From assembly GCA_031546825.1 (NCBI GenBank), contig JAVBJU010000003.1, positions 81,326-145,325 of the forward strand: a stretch of 64,000 nt of DNA, given 5' to 3'. The DNA is from Hohaiivirga sp031546825 (GTDB lineage Bacteria; Pseudomonadota; Alphaproteobacteria; Rhizobiales; Beijerinckiaceae). Shown one piece after another: positions 27,115-35,312 of this stretch. The position numbers and the translations under genes were made by a program. The stretch's first letter is position 1, and each line of letters begins with the position of its first letter. Below the pieces are notes generated by a model. It did no database searches. It had not been told where the DNA came from and was given only the letters and a program-made list of their open reading frames with translations.

Positions 27115-28182
27115 ATGGCTACTCTCAAACAGGCGACGGATGCACTCGTTGGTGCCATGCGGGACGGAACGGAAATTGACGATGATTTGATCGCGGTGGC
27201 AAACGCATTTCAACAAGCCTGTCATGACAGTGATGGAGCGGGAATTGATGCGGCTTTCACACAACTCGGTCTCGCTTTTGGCGATGGCATTCCGACCCTT
27301 CGTATGGCCCTGGTCGCCACGATATGTGGAGCGTGGGTGGAAGATGGGCGTGACCCCGAAACCTTTGCAAGACCGCTGATTGGCGTGGTCCGTGATCTGG
27401 TTCGAGACGTTGGTGGCTTGTGTCGTCTCTGTGATCAGAAAATGCCGGACGAGATCGGTGTAGATGAAGATGGCGACGAGATTTTCGTATCGATCAGGGA
27501 TAAACTTATTGCTGAGGATACAAGCCTTTCCGGAAAATGGGAGATATTGGGCATGATGTATCTTCCGGCAATCGCTGCGTTCGCCAAATCCGCGCGCTTG
27601 CGCCGGGAATACCAGACAATGCTCCCGGATTTGATGCTTTTGAACGGGCGGCATATGGCCGGTGATTACCTTTCCATGATGCTCCGTGTTCCTGACAATG
27701 AGAGGTTACTGGTTTTGGAACCGGGTGCCGGAAGAGGGTTTCTCGGGCGCATGTCGGGTATCGCAGATAATTTCCAGTTGCACATGTTGCTGAGCGACAT
27801 GCTGCCGTTGCCAAACGGAAGCCCGAGCTTTTCGCCAGAAAAAATCGCCCATTTACGTGGGGCTCTTCCCTATCACAAGGAAGAAGATGTATTTATCGGG
27901 CGCTGGAATATGTTTTCCTGGAAAGCTGCGGCTCATCACGGCTGTTTGCCTACGGGTGCATCCCACAGCAGTTGCTGGATATGGAATGAGGGAATTCCCG
28001 ATCATATTCCGACATTCGATGGGATGCGGGTGGTTCTTCTTGGAGAACCGTCGTATCAACGCGCCATGAGCCACAATATCATATTTGGCAATCTTCCTGC
28101 GGATATAACTGTCGACGAATGGCTGAGCGCCGATCAGGTTGATGTCTGGTTCGAAAGGCTCAAGATGCCACCCCTCCATTGA
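27115..28182 (+). CDS. Unrecognised 355-aa protein
   Basis: A 355-aa, probably cytoplasmic protein with no signal peptide or membrane span. The start at 27115 has AGGGGGA upstream. The N-terminal third looks helical and includes ATICGAWVEDGRDP and a Cys pair LCRLCDQK. The middle contains LVLEPGAGRGFLGRMSGIAD followed by NFQLHMLLSDML, and the C-terminal third is rich in Trp and His (FSWKAAAHHGCLPTG, SCWIWNEGIPDHIP). Despite a Gly-rich stretch it lacks other methyltransferase motifs. Local base composition is a little lower in GC than dusA and the exporter gene that flank it, which hints at separate acquisition. No function can be proposed. Confidence 0.75.
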   Translation: MATLKQATDALVGAMRDGTEIDDDLIAVANAFQQACHDSDGAGIDAAFTQLGLAFGDGIPTLRMALVATICGAWVEDGRDPETFARPLIGVVRDLVRDVGGLCRLCDQKMPDEIGVDEDGDEIFVSIRDKLIAEDTSLSGKWEILGMMYLPAIAAFAKSARLRREYQTMLPDLMLLNGRHMAGDYLSMMLRVPDNERLLVLEPGAGRGFLGRMSGIADNFQLHMLLSDMLPLPNGSPSFSPEKIAHLRGALPYHKEEDVFIGRWNMFSWKAAAHHGCLPTGASHSSCWIWNEGIPDHIPTFDGMRVVLLGEPSYQRAMSHNIIFGNLPADITVDEWLSADQVDVWFERLKMPPLH

Positions 28183-28194
28183 GATGCAAACCAG

Positions 28195-29055
28195 ATGACA
28201 TTTGCCAATATTCCCCTATCCGAAATTATAATGCTCGTCATCGCACTGCTTGGTGCCGGCGCAGTGACTGGGGTTCTCGCAGGGGTCTTCGGTGTCGGCG
28301 GTGGATCGGTGATCGTGCCGGTGCTTTATGAGCTTTTCCGTGTGCTTGAAGTGCCGGAATCGCTGCGGATGCCACTGGCTGTGGGCACTTCGCTTGCCAT
28401 CATCATCCCCACCTCGATCCAGTCGTTCCGCACCCATTATGCGGCGAAGGCGGTGGATATGGACTTTCTCAAGGGTTGGGCCGCGCCGGTGGTGATTGGT
28501 GTTATCGCCGGAAGTTTTATTGCTCGCTACGCACCCGCATGGGTGTTCATGGTGGTCTTCATCATCGTTGCCGGTTTCTCGTCTATCCGCATGATGGCTG
28601 GGCTGGATTTGAAGGGTAAGAGCGACGCGCGCCCCGGCGCTGTCGGCATGTCCGTGACCGGGTTGATTATTGGGGCATCCGCGAGCCTCATGGGCGTTGG
28701 CGGCGGGCTGCTTTCCAACCTTTTCATGAGCTATTGCCACCGGCCCATCCACCGTGCGGTCGCCACGTCTTCCGGTGTTGGCGTTTTTGTGTCGGTGCCG
28801 GGAGCCATCGGTTTTATGATTGCCGGTTGGCCCCAGGCCGCGCTTAACCCCGACGTTCCGATGCTACAATTTCCGATTTCAATCGGCTTTGTTTCCCTGC
28901 TCGGCGTGCTTCTGTTCATCCCGACCAGCATGGCGACCGCGCCATTCGGGGCGCGGCTGGCGCATCGGTTATCGAAACGCACCTTGCAGTTTTCGTTTGG
29001 CCTATTTTTGTTTTGTATCAGCTTGCGCTACCTGTGGAAGCTGGTCGTCGGCTGA
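28195..29055 (+). CDS. TauE/SafE-family sulfite/organosulfonate exporter
   Basis: A 286-aa membrane protein with about eight spans in two repeated halves. The first half begins LLGAGAVTGVLAGVFGVGGGSVIVPVL and the second SVTGLIIGASASLMGVGGGLLSNLF; the repeated GVGGG motif is diagnostic. Members export sulfite, sulfonates or related anions. No sulfonate catabolic gene is next to it, so the substrate is unknown. The 3' end overlaps the convergent DUF1289 gene by 54 bp. Confidence 0.88.
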   Translation: MTFANIPLSEIIMLVIALLGAGAVTGVLAGVFGVGGGSVIVPVLYELFRVLEVPESLRMPLAVGTSLAIIIPTSIQSFRTHYAAKAVDMDFLKGWAAPVVIGVIAGSFIARYAPAWVFMVVFIIVAGFSSIRMMAGLDLKGKSDARPGAVGMSVTGLIIGASASLMGVGGGLLSNLFMSYCHRPIHRAVATSSGVGVFVSVPGAIGFMIAGWPQAALNPDVPMLQFPISIGFVSLLGVLLFIPTSMATAPFGARLAHRLSKRTLQFSFGLFLFCISLRYLWKLVVG

Positions 29056-29217
29056 AGTTTTGCGGCGTGTGGGCAGCACAGCCATGATGGCTTGACGCTC
29101 AGCCTCCGAGAGGCGGCTCCATGCGCCGATTTCTGTGCCGGTGCGGTGGCAGCCGCAACATAGGCCGGTTGTGGCATCAAGCTGACACAGCCCGATACAG
29201 GGAGAGGAAATGCTCAT
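29002..29217 (-). CDS. DUF1289 small Cys-rich protein
   Basis: A 71-aa protein with the DUF1289 core SPCIGLCQLDATTGLCCGCH, then ERQAIMAVLPTR. Four to five conserved cysteines suggest metal binding. Its ATG at 29217 overlaps the cobS stop (ATGA), so it is translated with cobS. The last codons run antisense to the end of the TauE/SafE gene by 54 bp. In many alphaproteobacteria DUF1289 genes sit behind cobS-type genes; the role is unknown. Confidence 0.85.
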   Translation of the reverse strand: MSISSPCIGLCQLDATTGLCCGCHRTGTEIGAWSRLSEAERQAIMAVLPTRRKTSADDQLPQVAQADTKQK

Positions 29218-30047
29218 CGCGCTGCCCCGAGGATGGCGAGGTAGACCGCAATCTCTCCCAGTTGCTGGGCCGCACCCGCAACATCGCCGGTCTGTCCGCC
29301 AATCATGCGCCGCGACATGAGCGCCATCAGGTAACACACGCCCAAGGGAGCGAGCAGGGCAAGGCCGAGACCAATAGTCGGAACGCCTGCGCAAAAGCCG
29401 ATGATGATGGTTAGAAGCCAAGCGAGGCCAAGTCCCGCGCCATAATTGCTCCAACTCGTCTTGCCAACCGTACTCGATAGCCCGTCCGTGCGCGCGGCGG
29501 GCAGGGCGATCAAAATCGACAACGCCGAGATGCGTGAGAGAATGGCCGCCATGATGAGTGCCGCCATGGAAGCCGTAAGGGTCGAGCGCTCGGTGATGCC
29601 GGAAAGCGCCCCGACGCGCAGGATGAAGGCCAGCGCCAGTGCCGATGCGCCGAATGAGCCGATCAGGCTATCTTTCATGATGGCGAGACGCCGCTCAATC
29701 GTTGCGCCGCCGCCAAAGCCGTCGGCGGTATCGGCAAGGCCATCCTCATGGAAAGCACCGGTGATGAATGTCATGGCGGCAATGGCAAGCCCCGCCGACA
29801 CCATTGCTCCGAAGGCTAACCACACACCGATCGCGAGCACCATCGCCCCGATGATGCCAATGACCGCCCCGGCAAATGGCAGTGCCCGCGGCATAATGTC
29901 GAAGTCCGGGGCGCGGTAAGGCGCAATTTCACCGGGCAGCGCGGGGATGGGAAGGCGCGAATAGAAGCGCAGGCAAGATGCCACAGCCCAAAGCGGCGAG
30001 AGTAATCTGCGGGAGCCTTGAGCTTTTTCCGACGAATGTGCGGGCAT
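29214..30047 (-). CDS. cobS: Adenosylcobinamide-GDP ribazoletransferase (cobalamin synthase)
   Basis: A 277-aa polytopic membrane enzyme that joins alpha-ribazole to adenosylcobinamide-GDP in the last steps of vitamin B12 synthesis (CobS, also called CobV). The signature GAFHEDGLADTADGFGGG with its acidic Mg-binding residues is near residue 105, followed by several spans. I chose the ATG at 30047; the frame stays open antisense to cobT for another 1 kb, but that part is not coding. It is divergent from cobT across 84 bp, so both share one control region. No cobalamin riboswitch fits in that gap. Confidence 0.92.
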   Translation of the reverse strand: MPAHSSEKAQGSRRLLSPLWAVASCLRFYSRLPIPALPGEIAPYRAPDFDIMPRALPFAGAVIGIIGAMVLAIGVWLAFGAMVSAGLAIAAMTFITGAFHEDGLADTADGFGGGATIERRLAIMKDSLIGSFGASALALAFILRVGALSGITERSTLTASMAALIMAAILSRISALSILIALPAARTDGLSSTVGKTSWSNYGAGLGLAWLLTIIIGFCAGVPTIGLGLALLAPLGVCYLMALMSRRMIGGQTGDVAGAAQQLGEIAVYLAILGAAR

Positions 30048-30131
30048 GATGTGGTTCAATCGGCTTTCCTGAATGCTGTCGGGCGGGTATAGCACAGGGA
30101 GCCTTTGTCGCCCATTGATGGATGAACCGCC

Positions 30132-31187
30132 ATGACCAGCATCGTTTCCCGCACGCCTTTCGATGATATCCGCGCCATTCTGGCGGCTTTGCCTGCTCGG
30201 GATGAACATGCGGCGCACGAGGCGCGCCACCACAATCAGGATCTCACCAAGCCGCAGGGCAGCCTTGGGCGTCTCGAATGGCTGGCGGAATGGTTGGCGG
30301 GGTGGCAGGCCAAGGAAAAGCCCACCATGAACCGGCCCACGGTTTGTGTGTTTGCGGGCAGCCATGGTGTGGTGAAGCGGGGCGTTTCGGCCTTTCCGGC
30401 GGAAGTGAACCAACAGATGCTCGACAACTTCGCGGCGGGTGGGGCGGCGATCAATCAGATATGCACCGCTTACGGTCTTGGCTTCAAAGTGTTTGATCTC
30501 GCCATCGACCAGCCGACCAAAGATTTTACCGAAGAACCGGCGATGGACGAAAAAACCTGTGTCGGGACCATGGCTTTCGGCATGGAAGCCATCACTGGCG
30601 GCATTGATGTGCTGGCAATTGGCGAACTGGGCATCGGCAACACCACCTCGGCGGCGGCAATTTTTGCAGCCCTCTATGGCGGCGGTGCGGAGAAATGGGT
30701 CGGGCGTGGCACCGGGGTGGACAAAGAAGGTTTGGCCCGTAAAATCGCGGCAGTTGAAGCGGGCATCAAGCGCCACGAAGCCTTGCTGCATGATCCGCTT
30801 GAGGTGCTCCGCTGCCTCGGTGGCCGCGAGATTGCTGCCATGGCGGGCGCAATCATTGCGGCGCGAACGCAACATATTCCGGTGGTGATCGACGGCTATG
30901 TGGCGACGGCTGCGGCAGCCATATTGCACGCGGTCGATCCGCACGCCATCGACCATTGCATTGCGGGCCACCTGTCGGGAGAGGGCAACCACCGTGAGGT
31001 GCTTGAACGTCTCGATAAAGTGCCGCTGCTGGCACTCGGGATGCGCCTTGGCGAAGGCTCTGGTGCGGCGATGGCCATGGGAATTATCAAGGCGGCGGTG
31101 CAATTGCACAACGGTATGGCGACCTTTTCACAGGCAGGCGTCTCTGAAAAATCGGGCGGCTGCGGTGGCCACGACCACGCCCATTGA
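30132..31187 (+). CDS. cobT: Nicotinate-nucleotide-dimethylbenzimidazole phosphoribosyltransferase
   Basis: A 351-aa enzyme that makes alpha-ribazole phosphate for the lower ligand of B12 (CobT; CobU in older Pseudomonas naming). Typical segments are LTKPQGSLGRLEWLAEWLAG, VCVFAGSHGVVKRGVSAFP, LGIGNTTSAAAI and the catalytic-Glu region LGMRLGEGSGAAMA. The C-terminus carries a short Cys/His tail (SGGCGGHDHAH) not needed for catalysis, possibly metal binding. It is divergent from cobS, and a strong terminator lies 113 bp downstream. Confidence 0.95.
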   Translation: MTSIVSRTPFDDIRAILAALPARDEHAAHEARHHNQDLTKPQGSLGRLEWLAEWLAGWQAKEKPTMNRPTVCVFAGSHGVVKRGVSAFPAEVNQQMLDNFAAGGAAINQICTAYGLGFKVFDLAIDQPTKDFTEEPAMDEKTCVGTMAFGMEAITGGIDVLAIGELGIGNTTSAAAIFAALYGGGAEKWVGRGTGVDKEGLARKIAAVEAGIKRHEALLHDPLEVLRCLGGREIAAMAGAIIAARTQHIPVVIDGYVATAAAAILHAVDPHAIDHCIAGHLSGEGNHREVLERLDKVPLLALGMRLGEGSGAAMAMGIIKAAVQLHNGMATFSQAGVSEKSGGCGGHDHAH

Positions 31188-31299
31188 TGTGTGGCGGTGC
31201 CGATTTTGAGGTCCTGAGCGTTGCCGTGAGATAACGCACATTCTTGGCTGCGAGACCACGCTATGGTGTTTTTGTTGTTCCCAACCTCATCGAGACTCT

Positions 31300-31327
31300 G
31301 GCGCGGCTTTGGCCGCGCCTTTTTTTT
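31300..31327 (+). terminator. Intrinsic terminator after cobT
   Basis: GGCGCGGC (31300-31307) pairs perfectly with GCCGCGCC (31312-31319) across a 4-base loop and is followed by eight T. Confidence 0.9.
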
Positions 31328-31384
31328 GTTCTTCAACCCGGCTAGGATGTTTCCGGACGCGCGGAGCGCCGGAAGGGGAACATT

Positions 31385-31564
31385 GTGTCGATACGGAACT
31401 TATCAATTCTCGCCCTGGTGCTCGTCATGATCGCCGTCGTTCTGGGCGGCAATTTTGGCACTGCCATTGAACCGCCATCGGCGGAATTTCGAGAATACTT
31501 CAAATACATCGTCACGGCGGTTCTGGTCGCTTTTGTTGCCTATCTGGCGATGACGCGGCGGTGA
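31385..31564 (+). CDS. 59-aa membrane protein of unknown function
   Basis: A short gene starting at GTG 31385 with AAGGGG (31373-31378) six bases upstream, and ending with TGA 31562-31564. The product has two hydrophobic spans: LSILALVLVMIAVVLGGNF (about residues 6-24) and YIVTAVLVAFVAYLAMT (about 40-57). The loop between them is charged (EPPSAEFREYFK). Size, GTG start and hydrophobicity make it easy to miss, but the ribosome binding site and clean open frame support it. It lies between the cobT terminator and atoS, 90 bp upstream of atoS, and may share its promoter. No family is recognised. Confidence 0.65.
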   Translation: MSIRNLSILALVLVMIAVVLGGNFGTAIEPPSAEFREYFKYIVTAVLVAFVAYLAMTRR

Positions 31565-31654
31565 GCGGCTATTTGATCGCTCTGCCTGCGTTATGCATCC
31601 GCTTGGTGTTCCATGGCTTTTCCGGTATCCTGATACGGCATTTCCCTTTGGCGC

Positions 31655-33580
31655 ATGACACGCCAAACCATTTCCCGATCTGACCCGATGTTGATTGAGA
31701 CTTCCCCCGCTGTGGCGCTTCCCCCGAACAAAAAGCCGCGAAGCCTGCTGCAACGATTGCTGCCGCAGACATTGTGGATGCGGGTGGCGCTGCTTGTGGG
31801 CACCATGATCTGTCTGCCCGTTTTGATCATGTCTTACATTGTCGAGGTGCAGGGCCGTGCGGCCTTGCTCCATGAAAAGGGCGAGAAGCTCTATGGCATC
31901 ACCCGCCTGCTCAACGATGCCATGGGTGATGCGCTGGCCCTGACAGAGGAGCAGAAGGCAACGCTATCGCGGGATCAACAGATTGCAATTTTGCATCAGC
32001 GGCTTACCCCCGCCGCAGAGGAGGTGGTCAAGGCCTATCCGGGTGTTGGCGCCGGCTATTATGATCGCCGGCTTGATGCCATCATGACCTACGCACCCAA
32101 TGCAGAATTCAATTATGTGGTGGGTATGCGCATTCCGCCGGATCATCTGGGCAACGAGGTGATGCTCAAGGGCGTGCCGATGACCGCGTTCGGCAGCCAG
32201 GTGCGGGGCGATATCATGAATGCGATGTGGCCCATCCAGCGCAATGGCGAGGTTATCGGTTATACTTGGGCGAATGAGCTGAACGACAGTGTCCAGAAGC
32301 AGATACTTCGGCTCGATTTGAGCGTGCTCGCGGTGTTGATCGGTGGGCTGTCGGTGAGTTTGGCGCTGGTGCTTCTGCTGTCGCGCAGTTTCGGGCGTGA
32401 TGTTGATATCGTCAAAGACGGCCTGCACCGGCTGCAATTCGATCTTGGTGCGCCATTGCCGCCTCTCAAGGGCGAGATTGGCGAAATTGCCAAGAGCGTC
32501 AATGTGATGGCCACGGCGTTGCAGGAGGCCAAGGGGCTCAACGAAAATATCCTCAACAGCATCGACGATGGCGTTGTCACAGTGGACAATCAGGGGTGCA
32601 TCACCTTGCTCAATCCGGCTGCGCAAAAAATCATTGGCTGTGATCCGGGTGACGTGCTCAATCGCGATTACATGGGGTTGTTTCACGAGCAGGCGGCTTT
32701 CCAGAGTATGCTTCTGGACACATTGCACAGCGGGAAGTCGTATTCCGATGTTGAGAGGGATTATCCGTTACGTGACAAGACGCTCTATGTCAGTTTGTCC
32801 ACACGGCTGATCCGTAACAGTAAAGGTGAAAAGATCGGGGCGGCGGCCTTCATCCGCGATCTGACCTCGCAGCGGGCTTTGCAGCGCCATGCGGAACGTG
32901 CTGAACAACTGGCGGTTGTCGGTGAACTGGCCGCTGGTGTCGCGCATGAGGTTCGCAACCCGCTCACCGCGATCCGCGGTTTCGTCCAGTATCTGCGTGA
33001 GGGGGCTAATCCTGATGAGCTGGAGGAATATACCGGCATTATTCTGACCGAGGTCGATTCCATCAATCGTGTGATCCAGCAACTCCTGAATTTTGCCCGA
33101 CCGGCACCCCAGAATTACCAGAAAGTGGCGCTGGCACAGTTGGTGAATGATGCGCTGGTTCTCGTGAAAACCCGTAGCGTCTCCGGTCGTATCGAGTTTG
33201 CCCTGGATGTTGCCGCCGATATCGCCGAAATCGAAGTCGATGCCGAGCAGATCAAGCAAGTGCTGCTTAATCTCCTCCTCAATGCGGTTCAGGCGATTGA
33301 AGGCCAGGGAGAGGTTGTTGTCAGCGCGCATAATGGTACTCAAGGCACGGTCGAATTGCGGATCAAAGACAACGGCGCGGGCATTACCCATCAGGATAAG
33401 GCCCGGATTTTCTCTCCGTTTTTCACGACCAAGCCATCTGGGACCGGTCTCGGCCTCCCCATCGTGCAGCGCATCATCGCCGAGCATGGCGGTGAAATCA
33501 TGTTAGAGAGTGCGAAAGGCAGCGGAACAACCGTTATCCTGAGCCTGCCCGCGCACCGCGAACGGAGGGAGACGCCATGA
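31655..33580 (+). CDS. atoS: Sensor histidine kinase AtoS
   Basis: A 641-aa membrane kinase, very like E. coli AtoS in its catalytic half. After a basic N-terminus come two spans (about residues 45-67 and 222-245) around a periplasmic domain, a HAMP region, a PAS domain (NILNSIDDGVVTVDNQGC) and the box AGVAHEVRNPLTAIRGFVQYL with acceptor His 431. The ATPase domain has LLNAVQAI, KDNGAGI and GTGLGLPIVQRII. In E. coli AtoS responds to acetoacetate and phosphorylates AtoC. The ATG at 31688 is an alternative start. Its stop overlaps the atoC start by 4 bp, and the ato catabolic genes follow, which fixes the identity. Confidence 0.92.
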   Translation: MTRQTISRSDPMLIETSPAVALPPNKKPRSLLQRLLPQTLWMRVALLVGTMICLPVLIMSYIVEVQGRAALLHEKGEKLYGITRLLNDAMGDALALTEEQKATLSRDQQIAILHQRLTPAAEEVVKAYPGVGAGYYDRRLDAIMTYAPNAEFNYVVGMRIPPDHLGNEVMLKGVPMTAFGSQVRGDIMNAMWPIQRNGEVIGYTWANELNDSVQKQILRLDLSVLAVLIGGLSVSLALVLLLSRSFGRDVDIVKDGLHRLQFDLGAPLPPLKGEIGEIAKSVNVMATALQEAKGLNENILNSIDDGVVTVDNQGCITLLNPAAQKIIGCDPGDVLNRDYMGLFHEQAAFQSMLLDTLHSGKSYSDVERDYPLRDKTLYVSLSTRLIRNSKGEKIGAAAFIRDLTSQRALQRHAERAEQLAVVGELAAGVAHEVRNPLTAIRGFVQYLREGANPDELEEYTGIILTEVDSINRVIQQLLNFARPAPQNYQKVALAQLVNDALVLVKTRSVSGRIEFALDVAADIAEIEVDAEQIKQVLLNLLLNAVQAIEGQGEVVVSAHNGTQGTVELRIKDNGAGITHQDKARIFSPFFTTKPSGTGLGLPIVQRIIAEHGGEIMLESAKGSGTTVILSLPAHRERRETP

Positions 33581-34962
33581 ACGCCGATTGCCGGATCCTG
33601 ATCGTCGATGACGAGGACAATGTCCGCAAGATGCTGCGCGCGGTGCTGGGCCGTGAGGGCTATCGGGTCGAGCTGGCCGAAGACGGGCCGAAAGCGCTTG
33701 CTGCCTTTAAAGCCAAGGTGCCAGATATCGTCCTGATGGACATCCGAATGCCGGGGCTTAATGGGTTGGAAGTCCTGAAACAGATGCGGGCGTTACGAAC
33801 TGACGCCACCATCATTCTGATGACGGCTTTCGCCTCGGTGGAGACTGCGGTCGAGGCCCTGCGTCAGGGCGCTTTCGACTACATCATCAAGCCGTTTGAT
33901 CTTGATGAAGTGAAAATCCTGCTGCGGCGGGCGCTGGAAATGCGCCGGATGCGTCAGGAAATCGACATGCTGCACCGGGAGTTGTCAAACAGCTTCCAGT
34001 GGGGGCATTTTCTCACCAATAACCCGGCCATGATGGAATTGTGCCGTGGCACGGCACGGATTGCTCCGACCAATGCCACGGTTCTGCTGACAGGGGAAAG
34101 CGGCACCGGCAAGGAACTGATCGCCAAGGCCATCCACTATAACTCGCTGCGATCGCGCGGCCCGTTCATCAAGGTCAATTGCGGCGCCTTGCCCGAGACG
34201 CTTCTGGAAAGCGAATTGTTTGGCCATGAAAAAGGCGCGTTCACCGGGGCGCTTGACCGTAAGCTGGGTCTGTTTGAACGGGCGGATCAGGGCACACTGC
34301 TTCTCGATGAAGTCGGCGAAATGTCGACCAATCTTCAGGTGAAACTCTTGCGGGTATTGCAAGAACGGGAATTTGAGCGGCTTGGCGGTACGGCGGCGAT
34401 CAAGACCGATTTCCGCCTGGTTGCCTCAACCAACCAAAACCTGGCGCAGATGGTCGAAAAGAAGACCTTCCGCGAAGACCTGTATTACCGGCTCAATGTC
34501 ATCCACCTGACAACCCTGCCACTGCGGGAACGGCCCGAAGACATCGAATTGCTGGCAAACCATTTTCTGCAACGGTTTTGCACGGAAAACGGCAAGGATA
34601 TTGTTGGTATCGATAGCAGCGCGTTGGAAATCATGCAGGCCTATTCCTGGCCGGGAAATGTGCGCCAGCTTGCCAATGCCATGGAACGCGCGGTCATCAT
34701 GAGCCTCGGCATCGCGATTTTTGCCGAAGACTTGCCGGAGCAGGTGGTGGCGGGCTGGACCATGGCGGAGGAGGGCGAGGCTGAGGACGGAGAGCATTCC
34801 CCTGGTGGCCATACCCTGAAGGATCGGCTCAAGGATTATGAGCGCGAACAGATCCGCAAGGTGCTGCTTAAACACGGCGGCAGTCGCATTAAAGCGGTGC
34901 GGGAACTCGGTATCAGCCGCCGCTCTTTGATGTACAAGCTGCAAGAATACCATCTCGACTGA
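33577..34962 (+). CDS. atoC: Sigma-54-dependent response regulator AtoC
   Basis: A 461-aa NtrC-type activator, the same length as E. coli AtoC. The receiver has D11/D12 and phospho-acceptor D55 (MDIRMP). The AAA+ domain has Walker A GESGTGKE, the sigma-54 contact loop GAFTGA, Walker B LLLDEVGEM and arginine-finger segments. The C-terminal Fis-type helix-turn-helix ends RELGISRRSLMYKLQEY. Position 73, which is His in E. coli AtoC and has been reported as a second phosphorylation site, is Leu here. Downstream, the matching promoter and two putative binding sites precede atoE. It should switch on atoEBDA when short-chain fatty acids or acetoacetate are present. Confidence 0.94.
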   Translation: MNADCRILIVDDEDNVRKMLRAVLGREGYRVELAEDGPKALAAFKAKVPDIVLMDIRMPGLNGLEVLKQMRALRTDATIILMTAFASVETAVEALRQGAFDYIIKPFDLDEVKILLRRALEMRRMRQEIDMLHRELSNSFQWGHFLTNNPAMMELCRGTARIAPTNATVLLTGESGTGKELIAKAIHYNSLRSRGPFIKVNCGALPETLLESELFGHEKGAFTGALDRKLGLFERADQGTLLLDEVGEMSTNLQVKLLRVLQEREFERLGGTAAIKTDFRLVASTNQNLAQMVEKKTFREDLYYRLNVIHLTTLPLRERPEDIELLANHFLQRFCTENGKDIVGIDSSALEIMQAYSWPGNVRQLANAMERAVIMSLGIAIFAEDLPEQVVAGWTMAEEGEAEDGEHSPGGHTLKDRLKDYEREQIRKVLLKHGGSRIKAVRELGISRRSLMYKLQEYHLD

Positions 34963-34992
34963 AAGATGGTTGGGCAGCAGGCGAGTCGAGGG

Positions 34993-35008
34993 GTGCAATT
35001 TTTTGCAC
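34993..35008 (+). promoter_or_regulatory. atoC: Putative AtoC-binding site 1
   Basis: GTGCAATTTTTTGCAC is a perfect 6-4-6 inverted repeat, 31 bp past the atoC stop and about 150 bp upstream of the sigma-54 promoter. It resembles half of the E. coli AtoC element as I recall it (TGCAGAAATTTGCAC). Binding is inferred. Confidence 0.6.
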
Positions 35009-35014
35009 GTAACG

Positions 35015-35030
35015 GTGCAGGAAGTTGCTC
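35015..35030 (+). promoter_or_regulatory. atoC: Putative AtoC-binding site 2
   Basis: GTGCAGGAAGTTGCTC has the same 6-4-6 layout as site 1, with two arm changes. The centres of the two sites are 22 bp apart, two helical turns, so dimers would bind the same face. This is the usual spacing for NtrC-type enhancers. Confidence 0.5.
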
Positions 35031-35150
35031 AATTTCACCCTTCGACATCTCGACCGCAGCAGGGACTTTCAAAAGAAAAACGTCTAATTAAGCTTCTAAC
35101 ATATGGACTTAACGATTGATGCTGTCCTGGGCGCGATGCGGCACCCGTGC

Positions 35151-35167
35151 TTGGCACGAACCTTGCT
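35151..35167 (+). promoter_or_regulatory. atoE: Sigma-54 (-24/-12) promoter of atoE
   Basis: TTGGCACGAACCTTGCT matches the RpoN consensus YTGGCACGRNNNTTGCW at every position, with GG at 35153-35154 and GC at 35165-35166 (10 bp between). Transcription should start near 35178, giving a leader of about 135 nt before the atoE ATG at 35313. A partial IHF-like site (TTAACGATTGATG, 35109-35121) lies between enhancer and promoter. Confidence 0.85.
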
Positions 35168-35312
35168 TCTCTTTTGCCATCCTGTTCCCGGTGGCTCGTT
35201 TCCACCGTGGAACTGCAATGGCAATGCTTCCCCTGTGGGCCGCATCCGCTGGCGCATTCAAGGCATAACGTGAGAGGGCGGTAACGCCCCTTAACTCTTT
35301 GAGGAGAATAAC

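Noticed and set aside
27715..27760. SAM methyltransferase motif I in the unknown protein (LVLEPGAGRGFLG)
   Set aside because: Only the Gly-rich stretch fits; the acidic residue, motif IV and spacing of a Rossmann methyltransferase are not visible.
30048..30131. Cobalamin riboswitch between cobS and cobT
   Set aside because: The gap is only 84 bp and I find no B12-box-like core or the needed stems.
30048..31109. Apparent N-terminal extension of cobS antisense to cobT
   Set aside because: The frame is open but lies fully antisense to cobT; CobS family length is reached with the start at 30047.
35275..35295. Small stem (GGGCG/CGCCC) in the atoE leader as a terminator
   Set aside because: Five base pairs only, no U tract, and directly before the Shine-Dalgarno.
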